DNA from: Gallionella sp.
GTDB lineage: Bacteria; Pseudomonadota; Gammaproteobacteria; Burkholderiales; Gallionellaceae
Length of the DNA stretch: 64,000 bases
Reading direction: 5' to 3'
NCBI GenBank assembly: GCA_028710525.1
Contig: JAQTTY010000001.1
Span: 337,955 to 401,954, forward strand
Shown here piece after piece: positions 38,590 through 48,182 of this stretch. Position 1 is the stretch's first letter. Every line of letters begins with the position of its first letter. The notes under the pieces are model-generated. The model ran no database searches. It was not told the DNA's origin and saw nothing but the letters and a program-made list of their open reading frames with translations. The position numbers and the translations under genes are program-made.

Positions 38590-40707
38590 TTGATAAAATT
38601 ATTCGGCAGCAAATTGGCTAAATCTTTGCTATTCGGGCTGATCGCCACATCCATGCTAGTAGCTTGTACGGGCGGTGGTGGAACGCCAGCGGCCGGAACC
38701 CCAGCTGCTGCCCCAGCAGCTGCAACACCTGTAGCTGCGCCAACGATTATATTGAGTCTGACTAATGCAGCGGGTGCGCCTGTGACCTCAATCTCCAGCG
38801 CCGGACCAACAGTCGTAAAGGCTGTAGTCAAAGACGCAGCGGGCGTCGCTGTCCCTAATGCAGTGGTCACATTCACGACCACTGCCGCTTTGGTTACGAT
38901 GAGCCCTGCGAATGGCACGGCGCTGACCGATGCCGCTGGATTGGCATCGATACAGATATCACCAGCGAATATCGGGGCGGCAGGCGCGACAACGATTACT
39001 GCAAGTGCTCAAGTTGCTGCAACAGCAGTAACAGCTACTACCGGTTTCGCTATCGGTGCTACGGCAGTGACTATCACAATGCCAACATTTGGCACGGGTG
39101 CGGCCGCACTGTCTGCGAACGGCACGACCAGTGTCAGTGTCACCGTGTCTATCGCCGGTGTTCCGGCTACTACGCCTCAAACGGTTAATTTTTCCTCACC
39201 TTGCGCGAGCAGTGGAAAAGCTACGTTAAGTACTGGTATCGCGACGGTTAATGGAATTGCCACAGCTTCTTATCAAGATAAGGGATGTGCTGGTACAGAT
39301 ACGGTCACTGCAACTGTAGGGACAGGCTTGGCGACTTCTTCGGCAGTTTTGACTGTAACTGCACCTGCTGTTGGCGCGTTGCAATATGTCTCTGCTGTTC
39401 CAACCAATATCGCTTTGAAGGGTAGTGGCGGGGCGCCGACTTCGGCAGTCACTTTTAAAGTGGTCGATGCGGGCAATAATCCTATCAGCGGTAAGACAGT
39501 GACTTTCGGTTTGAGTACCACAGTCGGCGGTCTTTCATTGGCAGCACCAAATGGTATCTCGGATGCGCTCGGTTTGGTTGTGGCAACTGTTAATTCTGGA
39601 ACAGTAAGTACACCAGTACGTGTGACCGCTTCTACACCAGGCGCAGTTGCTGGCGTTACACTAACAACTCAATCCAGTCAATTATCTATTACTACAGGTA
39701 TACCCGATAACACGGGCTTCACGATTGCTGTAGCCAAACACGCTACTGAAAGTTGGTCGATTGATGGTGTAGTGTCTGCAATCACAGCACGTTTATCTGA
39801 CCACTATAAGAACCCCGCACCCGATGGAACGACAGTTAACTTTACCACTGAGGCAGGCTCGGTCGTTGCTACATGCAATACACTCGGAGGTATATGTTCA
39901 TCGGTTTGGACTTCTCAGGGGCTACGTCCATCCAATGGTCGCGTGACTCTTTTGGCATATGCAGTAGGTGAAGAAACCTTTACAGATTTGAATGGTAATG
40001 GTTTGGCAGACAGGTTGCCTGTAGATGAAATGATCGATGGAAACCTAATGCCAACTGATCTTGGGGAGGCCTTTGTAGATTACAACGAGAATGGTACTCG
40101 TGATGCTGCAACTGAACCCTTTGTAGACTTTAATCAGGATGCGGTATTCCAAGCGACGGGTGATGGAGGGTACAACGGCGTGTTGTGTGATAACACGGTA
40201 GCTCCCCCGGTGGGTAGTTCTGCGGGTACTTGTGGCGTAGCAAAGACAGTGCACGTTCGTAATTCGAATCTGATTATCATGTCCAGTTCGCAACCTAGTA
40301 TAAACGTGCCGGTCGCACCAGCTGTGCCTGCGCTGATTGCGTTGCCTACATGCGTCGGAGGTGTCGTTGGTGCAGCGACACCTGTGACTATCACTATAGT
40401 GGATATCCATGGCAATAGCATGCCAGCTGGTACGACATTGGATGTCACGACAACGAATGGAACGATGTTGATTGGCGCCTCAAATATTATTCTCCCAGAC
40501 TCCACAGGATGCCGCAGTGGTTTTGCTGGATGCCCGGCAAGCGTGGGTACAGCCACCTATGGTGATTGGACACTTTTAATGCAAAGTGATGTCACAGCGA
40601 CTGCAGGTGTATGTAACGCAAACACAAACGCTACAGGCGTATTGAAGGTAACGGTTACTTCCCCCGGTGGACTGAAAACATTTATTTACTCAACAGTTAC
40701 TGACTAA
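38590..40707 (+). CDS. Ig-like repeat lipoprotein with Asp-rich segment
   Basis: A 705-residue envelope protein with a lipobox (LVAC, C26) and an N-terminal lysine-containing signal, so it should be lipid-anchored. A low-complexity Ala/Pro/Thr linker (residues 28-52) precedes bacterial Ig-like (Big_1/invasin-type) repeats marked by DAAGVAVPNAVVTFTT- and GLASIQI-type turns. Near residues 465-525 are several Asp/Asn-rich loops (DLNGNGLADR, DYNENGTRD, DFNQDAVF) that resemble Ca2+-binding loops. The start seems to be TTG with GGGAG before it. A/T content is higher than in neighbours. The ligand or adhesive role is unknown. Confidence 0.8.
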   Translation: MIKLFGSKLAKSLLFGLIATSMLVACTGGGGTPAAGTPAAAPAAATPVAAPTIILSLTNAAGAPVTSISSAGPTVVKAVVKDAAGVAVPNAVVTFTTTAALVTMSPANGTALTDAAGLASIQISPANIGAAGATTITASAQVAATAVTATTGFAIGATAVTITMPTFGTGAAALSANGTTSVSVTVSIAGVPATTPQTVNFSSPCASSGKATLSTGIATVNGIATASYQDKGCAGTDTVTATVGTGLATSSAVLTVTAPAVGALQYVSAVPTNIALKGSGGAPTSAVTFKVVDAGNNPISGKTVTFGLSTTVGGLSLAAPNGISDALGLVVATVNSGTVSTPVRVTASTPGAVAGVTLTTQSSQLSITTGIPDNTGFTIAVAKHATESWSIDGVVSAITARLSDHYKNPAPDGTTVNFTTEAGSVVATCNTLGGICSSVWTSQGLRPSNGRVTLLAYAVGEETFTDLNGNGLADRLPVDEMIDGNLMPTDLGEAFVDYNENGTRDAATEPFVDFNQDAVFQATGDGGYNGVLCDNTVAPPVGSSAGTCGVAKTVHVRNSNLIIMSSSQPSINVPVAPAVPALIALPTCVGGVVGAATPVTITIVDIHGNSMPAGTTLDVTTTNGTMLIGASNIILPDSTGCRSGFAGCPASVGTATYGDWTLLMQSDVTATAGVCNANTNATGVLKVTVTSPGGLKTFIYSTVTD

Positions 40708-40722
40708 AGAAACTTGAAAGCA

Positions 40723-40757
40723 CGAACAATGGCCCGGTTAGTCCGGGCCTTTGTTCG
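40723..40757. terminator. terminator after the Ig-like lipoprotein gene
   Basis: CGAACAA-T-GGCCCGG pairs with CCGGGCC-T-TTGTTCG over the loop TTAGT (40738-40742), a 14-pair hairpin with one T-T mismatch; TTT runs follow on both strands, so it may work in both directions. Confidence 0.85.
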
Positions 40758-40919
40758 TTTGGTGAACGAAATTGCCGAAAAGCCGAATATTGGTGTTTGA
40801 GGGCTAGCTATTCTTCGGGATAACGCAGGGAATATCATGCTTACTTGGCGAATAGCAGGGGAGCTCTGTATCAATTGCCTTAAACCGTACCCACACAAAT
40901 CTAATTTGGACCAGCCACC

Positions 40920-42224
40920 ATGGCTACAGACACAAAATTCACGGCAGAATCGACTAATATCCTCACGCCCTTTTGGCACCGCCTGCCGAAGTTTTTCCTA
41001 TACCCGCTGCAACTAGGTGCCATGTTGCGTATCGCTGGATATTCGATGGTCGCGGGATTTTCCTTGTTTCTGCCCAATCCTTTCGGCGGCGTGTTGCGCC
41101 TGATACTTTGGATCGTCTTTTTGAAGTATGCCTTCGTGGTGATGGAGCGCACCACTAACGGGCGATTCGATGAACCGAACGCTATGGATAGCAACGAGGA
41201 GGGGGATGCCGCGCAGGTGATGCGTCAGTTCGGCCTGTTCATTATTTTGGGCTTGCTCGTAGCGCTCTGCACCCTGCTGATGGGCGAGGTAGGATTGGCA
41301 ATCGGGGTGTTGCTGAGCAGTGTGCTAGCTCCGGCCGGCATTATGATCATCGCGGTCGAGCGCAGCTTAGCGCGGGCTTTGAATCCGTTTCAGATTTTGT
41401 TTTATATGAGCACGATACGTTCGCCCTATCTAGCCCTATGTTTTTTTATCTTCAGTCTTTCCAGTAGTAGTGAATGGTTGCAAGGGTTTCTGTACGAACA
41501 CTTGAACTCATGGCTGGTGCTGCCATTGCTGGGATTCGTGGACTTCTATTTCACGCTCATCATCTATCACATGATGGGTTATGCGGTGTATCAGTACCAC
41601 GAGAAACTGGGTTTGCACGCCTCTGTGAGCTTCGAGGATGCGCAGGCCAAACAGGCCACAGGAAAAGCCGCTGATCCTATCTATGCCAAGCTGGGTGCTT
41701 TGATGGCGGACGGTTATCACGATGCCGCTATCGATCTACTCAAAGAGGAGTTGCGCACGCGTTGGGAGAACAACGAGTTACACGAGCGCTATCAAAAGTT
41801 ATTGGTTGCGACGGGAAAGCAAGTGCCAGCCATGCATCATGCGCGCGAGTTCATCAATAAATTGGTGAATGAGAAACGCATGTTCCAAGCCTTGGATCTG
41901 TGCGAGAAATGGCTAAAACTGGATACGGAGTTCACGCTAATGGACTCCTATCATGTGCATACCTTGGCAACCGCTGCCCGCATGGGTGGACGGCACAAGT
42001 TAGCACTCGATCTGATGCGTGGTTTTGATAAACGCTATCTACAGCATGCCGATATTCCAGCTGTTTATTACCTGGCCGCCCAGATACTCAGTGAGAACTT
42101 TCAGCGTAATCAGGAAGCGACACTGATACTGCGTACCCTGATCGAGAAGTTTCCCGATCATGCGCTGGCGAATGATGCCGGCCGCTATCTGGAGGTATTA
42201 GATAAATTGGCCGCGCTATCCTAG
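40920..42224 (+). CDS. membrane protein with C-terminal TPR-like helices
   Basis: A 434-residue protein. The first half has about five to six membrane helices in two groups (residues 27-75 and 105-230), similar to DUF4013-type membrane domains. The second half (from about residue 250) is soluble and helical, with repeated pairs such as AIDLLKEELRTRWENNELHERY and ALDLCEKWLKL, which look like TPR units that bind partner proteins. I do not recognise a named family. Its stop overlaps the convergent rhomboid gene by four bases. Confidence 0.7.
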   Translation: MATDTKFTAESTNILTPFWHRLPKFFLYPLQLGAMLRIAGYSMVAGFSLFLPNPFGGVLRLILWIVFLKYAFVVMERTTNGRFDEPNAMDSNEEGDAAQVMRQFGLFIILGLLVALCTLLMGEVGLAIGVLLSSVLAPAGIMIIAVERSLARALNPFQILFYMSTIRSPYLALCFFIFSLSSSSEWLQGFLYEHLNSWLVLPLLGFVDFYFTLIIYHMMGYAVYQYHEKLGLHASVSFEDAQAKQATGKAADPIYAKLGALMADGYHDAAIDLLKEELRTRWENNELHERYQKLLVATGKQVPAMHHAREFINKLVNEKRMFQALDLCEKWLKLDTEFTLMDSYHVHTLATAARMGGRHKLALDLMRGFDKRYLQHADIPAVYYLAAQILSENFQRNQEATLILRTLIEKFPDHALANDAGRYLEVLDKLAALS

Positions 42225-43681
42225 GCTACGCGCAACATATCGGCGGCGGTAGCGGCCTCTTTCGATTCTGGATAGGTCGCTATCACAGCTTCTAGTGTCT
42301 CTTTGAAACTCTCCTTGCGTTCCGCACGATAATGGCCGCGCGCCATCGCCAACAATACTGCTGGTAATTCTGCATGTTGCGGCGCTGTGCGCTGCAACAG
42401 TTTGAGCAATTTTTCCGCATCATCGAACTGGCCGTTCACCGCAAAGCGCTGCGCCAATTTGGCCACGAGATCGGGTGCCAAGCGAGGAGCAGGTTTCGCA
42501 ATATTCAGATACTCATGGAATATCTCGTGCGTCTGTTGAGAGGTGGTCGCATCCGTCCCCGGCAGAGACAACATGCGCAAGGCGGCACGATGATAATCCG
42601 CACCCGCAGGGTCGTGTTTTGCGGTGCGATAGCACAGTCGTGCCAGATTCATATCCTGAGGATGCTTTTCGTATAGTGCGTTGAAGATGGAGTGTGCCTT
42701 TTGGAACTCCATCGCACCTAGTAGAGCCATACCTTGCTGGAAGGATTGGTCTTCTTGCTCGTTCGCATCGCGCTCCTGATAGCGTTGTTCAATCATGGCG
42801 GGTTTGCGCCAACGGTATATGCCGCCCATCGCCGCGCCACAGAGCAAGCCGCCAAAGTGAGCCATGTAGGCGACATTCGATCCGTGGTTGTTGAAGAACT
42901 GGTAGGCCTCATTGCCCAACCATAGCGGCAGCAGCGCGATGGCAGGAGCCCGCACGTAGTCGAAATAGAAGCCTAGAGAATAGAAAAAATCAATCTTACG
43001 CAAACCGAAGATTACGGTGTACAAGCCCATCACGCCTGCGATGGCGCCGGATGCACCCAACAGGCTGCCCCCATGTGCGGATAGGCTGAACATGAAGATC
43101 GCTGCGTAGGCCGACACTAGATACGCGAGCAGGAAGAGCCTCTTGCCGACCACCGATTCCACCATGAAGCCGACCAAGAACAGCACCACCATATTGCCAA
43201 ATAAATGATCGAAGCCACCATGCATGAACGCCGATGTGAATGCGGTAAGAATGCTGGGTTCATCCACACGATACACATAGCGCTCAGTGAAGCTCGCCAT
43301 GGCTTCGTATTGTGTGCGTTGTGCAGACCAGTCGGCGGACTCGGAGTCTTGTGCGGTGATGATGCGTCCTGCGCGTAACTCATACATGAACTTTGTGTCA
43401 TGTTCCATGACGGGTAGCGCGTAGCTATCTTTTTTATCTAGCAGTTGGCGGAAGTCTCGCGCGTCTTCCGCATGGCCGTTCTGCTCTAGATAATTCGCGT
43501 AGCGCGGCAGTTCCCAGTCTGGCAACTCGCTGCTGAAGTAATAGTTGGCTGCCTTCTCTGCACTACGCTGGTCGCCGCCTTGCAGTGCGAAGAAGACGAA
43601 GCAGTTGATGAGTATGAGTAGCACCGTGACGACGGGAGGCCGCTTCCAATCTACTCGATTACCTACCGGTATGATGAACAT
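42221..43681 (-). CDS. rhomboid family intramembrane serine protease with C-terminal TPR-like domain
   Basis: A 486-residue protein. After an N-terminal helix there is a large loop of about 110 residues (QGGDQRSAEKAANYY to the conserved HGGFDHLFGN block), then five further helices with the catalytic Ser in GASGAIAGVMG and the catalytic His in AYMAHFGGLLCG. The last 180 residues are soluble with TPR-like helices. It cuts membrane proteins within the lipid bilayer; substrates are unknown. AAGGAG precedes the ATG. The convergent neighbour is the other TPR-bearing membrane protein, which may be a functional hint. Confidence 0.9.
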   Translation of the reverse strand: MFIIPVGNRVDWKRPPVVTVLLILINCFVFFALQGGDQRSAEKAANYYFSSELPDWELPRYANYLEQNGHAEDARDFRQLLDKKDSYALPVMEHDTKFMYELRAGRIITAQDSESADWSAQRTQYEAMASFTERYVYRVDEPSILTAFTSAFMHGGFDHLFGNMVVLFLVGFMVESVVGKRLFLLAYLVSAYAAIFMFSLSAHGGSLLGASGAIAGVMGLYTVIFGLRKIDFFYSLGFYFDYVRAPAIALLPLWLGNEAYQFFNNHGSNVAYMAHFGGLLCGAAMGGIYRWRKPAMIEQRYQERDANEQEDQSFQQGMALLGAMEFQKAHSIFNALYEKHPQDMNLARLCYRTAKHDPAGADYHRAALRMLSLPGTDATTSQQTHEIFHEYLNIAKPAPRLAPDLVAKLAQRFAVNGQFDDAEKLLKLLQRTAPQHAELPAVLLAMARGHYRAERKESFKETLEAVIATYPESKEAATAADMLRVA

Positions 43682-43739
43682 GGGCGCTACTCCTTATCCT
43701 GTCGATTGCACATCACTGCAAGAAATATCAGCTAACGGC

Positions 43740-44099
43740 TCAGTTCTTTTTGGGAGGTGCCGAAAACAGCGGGTTCTTGGCAATCAGATTCATACGCTCA
43801 CCGAACTCCTGTGCGAAGTAACGCATCGCCTTGGCGGCTTCCTTCTCGTTAGTGGCGCGTTCCAGCGTGTCGGCCATGGACAGCAGGTTCTGGTGATAGA
43901 ACAGCTTCATCTCGTCGACTAACATCTCTTTGGTCCATAGATCGATGCGCAATGTGTTCTTCGCTTCTGCATCCCATACCGACAGCATGATTGCTTTGCT
44001 GTTGCTCTCCACGCCGCCGTCCGAGGCGCTCCAGTCGATGTTGATAGGCAGGCTCTTCTCGTCCAGCGTGACGGTGAATTTGATTTCGGATTTCTTCAT
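43740..44099 (-). CDS. GldC-like protein
   Basis: A 119-residue soluble protein whose start (MKKSEIKFTVTLDE), its IDWSASDGGVE, KAIMLSVWD and LRIDLWTKEMLVDEMK segments and the YHQNLLSMADTLERAT helix read like the GldC family from Bacteroidetes gliding motility. AAGGGAG precedes the ATG. No other gliding gene is near, so another function is likely. The assignment is by motif recall. The gene is bounded by the rhomboid gene and by a repeat-rich spacer, a setting that allows for horizontal gain. Confidence 0.7.
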   Translation of the reverse strand: MKKSEIKFTVTLDEKSLPINIDWSASDGGVESNSKAIMLSVWDAEAKNTLRIDLWTKEMLVDEMKLFYHQNLLSMADTLERATNEKEAAKAMRYFAQEFGERMNLIAKNPLFSAPPKKN

Positions 44100-44160
44100 T
44101 TTTGCTCCCTTAGTTTTCGTGATTATGTTGTCATAACTACATATAGTTCATTGCAGAAAA

Positions 44161-44318
44161 TCTCCCCTCCTCCTTGCAGGGGGATAACCAGCGACTTGCC
44201 GGCTTGCTGGCTTAGTCGAATGGCTAGTTGTTTTTTCAGGGCTAGGGAGGGGGTGGACTTTGCATTTTCATGACTACACCCCCATCCCAACCTTCCCCCT
44301 TTAATGGGGAAGGGGCAG
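44161..44318. repeat. cluster of dispersed C-rich/G-rich palindromic elements
   Basis: This spacer between the GldC-like gene and tex holds at least two hairpin elements. The first starts TCCCCTCCTCC and has a GCAGGGGG arm (44163-44182), with a related GGGAGGGGG arm near 44244-44252. The second (44276-44318) has CCTTCCCC (44291-44298) paired with GGGGAAGG (44306-44313). The second matches the layout of the element inside the AddB-like gene at 27007. No gene is seen here. Confidence 0.7.
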
Positions 44319-44328
44319 TTCACTCAAC

Positions 44329-46662
44329 TTACCCTTTTAACTTAGCAAACGCAGAGGCCATCGCACTGTTCACGGCGGGTTGTGGTGGTGTCGTCATGCG
44401 GGGCTTGTGCGCAGGGCGGGTGTCGCGTGGCGCATCACGATTGCTAGATGCGGCAGTGTCGGTGAGGCGCATGGTCAGCGCGATGCGCTTACGCTTGGCA
44501 TCCACCTCTAGCACTTTTACTTTGACAATCTGTCCGGCTTTTACAACGGTGTGTGGGTCTTTGACAAAGGTATTGGACAATGCCGAGATATGCACTAAGC
44601 CATCCTGATGCACGCCTATGTCGACGAAGGCGCCGAAGGCCGCTACGTTGGTGACTACACCTTCTAGAATCATGTCCGGTTTCAAGTCGCTGATTTCTTC
44701 CACGCCTTCGCGGAAGGTCGCGGTGGTGAATTCGGGACGGGGATCACGGCCCGGCTTTTCCAGCTCTTTGAGGATGTCGGTGATAGTTGGGATGCCGAAC
44801 TTCTCGTCGCTGTATTTCGCCGGATTCAAGGCTTTGAGCAAGCTGCTATTGCCGATGACAGTTTTAATATCCTGCTTGATGTCAGCCAAGATGCGCTGCA
44901 CCAGAGGATAGGATTCGGGATGCACGGTCGAGCCATCGAGCGGATCTGCGCCGCCCATGATGCGCAAGAATCCCGCAGCCTGTTCGAAGGTCTTGTCGCC
45001 CAGACGCGGCACGTTGCGCAACTCGGCGCGTGAGGCGAACTTACCCTTACTGTCGCGATAGTTGACGATACCTGCTGCCACCGTGCTGCTCAAGCCTGAG
45101 ACACGCGCCAGCAAAGGTGCGGAAGCGGTGTTCACATCCACGCCCACGGCGTTCACACAATCTTCTACCACCGCATCCAGCGAGCGCGCTAACTGCGTTT
45201 GGCTCACGTCATGCTGGTATTGGCCAACACCTATGGACTTGGGATCGATCTTCACCAGTTCAGCCAGCGGGTCTTGCAAGCGGCGTGCGATGGACACCGC
45301 ACCGCGCAAGCTCACATCCATATCGGGCAATTCTTTGGAAGCGAATTCCGAGGCTGAGTACACCGACGCGCCTGCCTCCGAGACCACCACGCTGGTGAGC
45401 TTGAGTTCAGGGCGCAGCTTGATCAGGTCGTGAGCAAGCTTGTCGGTCTCGCGTGAGGCCGTGCCGTTGCCGATGGAGATGATGCTGACGTGATGCTTCT
45501 CTGCCAGTTTGGCCAGCGTGTGCAATGAGCCGTCCCAATCGTTGCGAGGTTGGTGCGGATAGATCACGGCGGTGTCCACCACCTTGCCGGTCTCGTCAAC
45601 CACTGCGACTTTCACGCCGGTGCGTATGCCAGGGTCGAGCCCCATGGTCGCACGCGGGCCGGCGGGAGCAGCGAGCAGCAAGTCTTTGAGGTTGCGCGCG
45701 AAAACGTTGATGGCTTCGGTCTCGGCGCGGCTACGCAATGCGCCCATCAGTTCCGATTCCAGATGCAGGAAACTCTTCACGCGCCAAGTCCAGCGCACCG
45801 TGTCTGCCAACCAGGCATCGGCAGGACGACCTTGATTTCTGATGCCAAAATGATTGGCGATACGCATCTCGCAAGGATTGTGCGGTGCGCTCCAGGTGGG
45901 CTTCTCCGCTTCGCTATCGAGACGCAGTTGTACTGACAACAAGTCTTCACGACGGCCACGGAACAAGGCCAGCGCCCGATGCGAAGGGATGGTGCTCAAT
46001 GTCTCGGAGTAGTCGAAATAGTCGGCATATTTTTCCGCCGCCTCGTTCTTGCCTTCGATTACTTTGGATTCGACCACACCATGATCGAGTAGATATTCGC
46101 GCAGCTTTTGCAACAGTGCGGCATCTTCTGCAAAGCGTTCCAGCAAGATTTGTCGTGCGCCATCCAGCGCTGCCTTGGCGTCGGCCACACCGGGATTGTC
46201 GCCGTTCTCGGTGGTGAAGGCTGGGCGCAGGAATTTTGCCGCCTCTACTTCAGGAGACAACATCGGGTCGACCATCAAAGATTCAGCCAATGGCGCGAGT
46301 CCCGCTTCTAGGGCGATCTGCGCCTTGGTGCGGCGCTTAAGTTTGTAGGGCAGATACAAGTCTTCCAGCAGCGTCTTGTCAGTCGCGTGCGCGATGGCAT
46401 CCAGCAAAGTTGGTGTCATCTTGTTCTGCTCGGTGATGCTGGTGATGATGGAAGCGCGACGGTCTTCCAGTTCGCGCATATAGCGCAAGCGTTCTTCCAG
46501 CAAGCGCAGCTGTGTGTCATCTAATCCACCCGTCGCTTCTTTACGATAGCGGGAGATAAAGGGCACGGTCGCACCCTCATCGAGCATGGCAACGGCGGCA
46601 ACGATCTGTGCGGGCTTTGCGGCGAGTTCTAAGGCGAGGCGTTGTTCTATGGAAGGCAGCAT
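44329..46662 (-). CDS. tex: Tex-like RNA-binding protein with S1 domain
   Basis: A 777-residue conserved transcription/RNA factor. The N-terminal part ([19 protein letters not shown]), the YqgF-like RNase-H fold region ([16 protein letters not shown]), the helix-hairpin-helix section ([15 protein letters not shown]) and the C-terminal S1 domain ([19 protein letters not shown]) follow in the normal order. The C-terminus has a basic low-complexity tail. ATG 46662 is chosen because the longer frame needs a TTG start and adds unrelated residues. Length is normal. Confidence 0.94.
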   Translation of the reverse strand: MLPSIEQRLALELAAKPAQIVAAVAMLDEGATVPFISRYRKEATGGLDDTQLRLLEERLRYMRELEDRRASIITSITEQNKMTPTLLDAIAHATDKTLLEDLYLPYKLKRRTKAQIALEAGLAPLAESLMVDPMLSPEVEAAKFLRPAFTTENGDNPGVADAKAALDGARQILLERFAEDAALLQKLREYLLDHGVVESKVIEGKNEAAEKYADYFDYSETLSTIPSHRALALFRGRREDLLSVQLRLDSEAEKPTWSAPHNPCEMRIANHFGIRNQGRPADAWLADTVRWTWRVKSFLHLESELMGALRSRAETEAINVFARNLKDLLLAAPAGPRATMGLDPGIRTGVKVAVVDETGKVVDTAVIYPHQPRNDWDGSLHTLAKLAEKHHVSIISIGNGTASRETDKLAHDLIKLRPELKLTSVVVSEAGASVYSASEFASKELPDMDVSLRGAVSIARRLQDPLAELVKIDPKSIGVGQYQHDVSQTQLARSLDAVVEDCVNAVGVDVNTASAPLLARVSGLSSTVAAGIVNYRDSKGKFASRAELRNVPRLGDKTFEQAAGFLRIMGGADPLDGSTVHPESYPLVQRILADIKQDIKTVIGNSSLLKALNPAKYSDEKFGIPTITDILKELEKPGRDPRPEFTTATFREGVEEISDLKPDMILEGVVTNVAAFGAFVDIGVHQDGLVHISALSNTFVKDPHTVVKAGQIVKVKVLEVDAKRKRIALTMRLTDTAASSNRDAPRDTRPAHKPRMTTPPQPAVNSAMASAFAKLKG

Positions 46663-46830
46663 ATTCAGAATGTACAGATTAGATAGACTTTGCAGATGCA
46701 AGGTCTATAGATGTTTTTAAGAGGGCCGGATTATGCCAAGACGAGGCTGAGACTTGAAGCAAAAAAGATACGCAAACCATGCTTGCGTCATCAGCAAGCC
46801 AACATCAAGCGGAGGTCTGAGGTCCTGCTG

Positions 46831-46956
46831 CTATTTAGATTGATTGCGCGCTGGTTTGAGCAAGCGACTGATCGCGAGATGTAGGCCGAATATTAAGGCC
46901 AGACTGGCAAAAGCGGCTAACCAGAAGTGATCCATGAACCAGTGTCCTAAACCCAT
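46831..46956 (-). CDS. 41-residue membrane microprotein
   Basis: A 41-residue frame with a near-perfect ribosome site (CGGAGG, 8 bases before the ATG). One hydrophobic helix (about residues 11-29, rich in Ala, Leu and Phe) is followed by a basic tail (Arg-x-x-x-Lys and Lys-Pro-Ala-Arg), so the C-terminus probably faces the cytoplasm; two His flank the start of the helix. I do not recognise it. It lies between the ybhL terminator and tex on the same strand. Confidence 0.6.
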   Translation of the reverse strand: MGLGHWFMDHFWLAAFASLALIFGLHLAISRLLKPARNQSK

Positions 46957-47046
46957 GATGATGCCTCCGAGAAAATTGTATCGGCATTTTACCCCAAGCT
47001 AGGTCAGGCGCCCTCGGTAGTATGGGAATCAGCTCATCTTGCGAAA

Positions 47047-47078
47047 TAAAAAAGGCGACCAAACGGTCGCCTTTTCTT
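47047..47078 (-). terminator. terminator after ybhL
   Basis: AAAAGGCGACC (47050-47060) pairs with GGTCGCCTTTT (47065-47075) over AAAC. Read on the minus strand it ends in a T-run and lies 20 bases after the ybhL stop. Confidence 0.9.
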
Positions 47079-47095
47079 AGATGCGCAACTTATTT

Positions 47096-47779
47096 TTAGT
47101 CTTTTTCGCCGGTGAAAGCCATGAGTAGACTCAACAGATTGACGAAGATGTTGTAGATGTCCAAATACAGCGTCAGGGTAGCCATCACATAGTTAGTCTC
47201 ACCGCCGTGGATGATTTGGCTGATGTCGAACAGGATGTAGGCCGAGAAAATCAGGATTGCGACAGCGGATATAACCAGCGACATCACCGGCACTTGGAAA
47301 AAGGCGTTAGCCAGCGACGCGATGACCAACATGATCAGGCCGATGAACAAAAATTTGCCCATGAAGCTAAAATCTTTTTTGCTCACCGTGGCGTAGCTTG
47401 CCAAGCTCAGAAAAATGATGCCGGTGCCGCCTGCTGCCATGCCGATTAGTTGTGCGCCATTCTTAAGGTGCAGCGCAACTTGCAGGATAGGGCCGAGGAA
47501 CACGCCGGCGACGAGGGTGAAGCCTAACAGAGCGACAATGCCCCATACGCTGTTGCGCAGCTTAGAGACGGTGAACAATAGACCCATCATCACTGCGAAC
47601 ATGGCAAGTGCGCCCATGAAGGGGTGTTGTGCCATAAAGGAAAAGTTTATGGACATGCCGATGAACGCGCCGATGACAGTGGGGATCATGGTCAGACCCA
47701 GCATCATGTAGGTGTTACGCAGGACTTTGTTCTGTTCTGTTGCGAGTGTGCCGATAGTGGCTTGAGTAGGGTATTGCAT
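47096..47779 (-). CDS. Bax inhibitor-1/YccA family membrane protein
   Basis: A 227-residue protein with seven membrane helices, matching the BI-1/YbhL/YccA family (conserved stretches such as LRNTYMMLGLTMIPTVIGA and FSAYILFDISQIIHGGETNYV, the latter with the paired Asp that form the pH-sensing latch in relatives). E. coli YccA binds FtsH; the role here is unknown. GGAGGT precedes the ATG and a terminator follows, so it is monocistronic. Confidence 0.92.
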   Translation of the reverse strand: MQYPTQATIGTLATEQNKVLRNTYMMLGLTMIPTVIGAFIGMSINFSFMAQHPFMGALAMFAVMMGLLFTVSKLRNSVWGIVALLGFTLVAGVFLGPILQVALHLKNGAQLIGMAAGGTGIIFLSLASYATVSKKDFSFMGKFLFIGLIMLVIASLANAFFQVPVMSLVISAVAILIFSAYILFDISQIIHGGETNYVMATLTLYLDIYNIFVNLLSLLMAFTGEKD

Positions 47780-47867
47780 GGATGACCTCCGGATTGGTTT
47801 TGTTACACGACGGGCGTGAGACTACTGATACAGGCAAAAAGTTGCAATCTCTATCGTAGAAAAGAGA

Positions 47868-47896
47868 AAGGGCACAACCGTTAAGTTGTGCCCTAC
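47868..47896 (-). terminator. terminator after the tRNA-Asp gene
   Basis: AGGGCACAAC (47869-47878) pairs with GTTGTGCCCT (47885-47894). Read on the minus strand the hairpin follows tRNA-Asp after about 10 bases and is followed by TTCTCTTTTC, so it should end the tRNA transcript. Confidence 0.8.
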
Positions 47897-47903
47897 TCAG
47901 TGT

Positions 47904-47980
47904 TGGCGGAGTGGACGGGACTCGAACCCGCGACCCCCGGCGTGACAGGCCGGTATTCTAACCAACTGAACTACCACTCC
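47904..47980 (-). tRNA. tRNA-Asp (GTC)
   Basis: A 77-base cloverleaf on the minus strand: acceptor GGAGTGG/CCACTCC, D-arm GTTCAGTTGGTTAGAAT, anticodon arm CCGGC-CTGTCAC-GCCGG (anticodon GTC), T-arm GCGGG-TTCGAGT-CCCGT and an encoded CCA (TGG at 47904-47906). It follows tRNA-Ser in one probable transcript. Confidence 0.96.
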
Positions 47981-48000
47981 AGTTTGTTAGGTGCATTGTT

Positions 48001-48088
48001 TGGCGGAAGCTGTGAGATTCGAACTCACGGACGATTTCTCGTCGGCAGTTTTCAAGACTGCTGGTTTAAACCACTCACCCAAACTTCC
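48001..48088 (-). tRNA. tRNA-Ser (TGA)
   Basis: An 88-base class-II tRNA on the minus strand with acceptor GGAAGTT, D-arm containing GAGTGGTTTAAACC, anticodon arm GCAGT-CTTGAAA-ACTGC (anticodon TGA), a long variable arm, T-arm GTGAG-TTCGAAT-CTCAC and encoded CCA (TGG at 48001-48003). Its 5' half with flank is duplicated upstream at 48183-48226. Confidence 0.96.
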
Positions 48089-48182
48089 ATATGCGTTTAC
48101 TTCGTAAGCTAGGCGGCAGTTTTGGCTACGACATAACCTAAAGGTTAGTCTGCGCCGCCATAAGCCGCTACGCGACGTATGG

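Noticed and set aside
46835..47062. A 75-residue frame in the spacer between tex and ybhL
   Set aside because: It lacks a ribosome site, crosses the ybhL terminator and is out of phase with the better supported 41-residue frame at 46831-46956.
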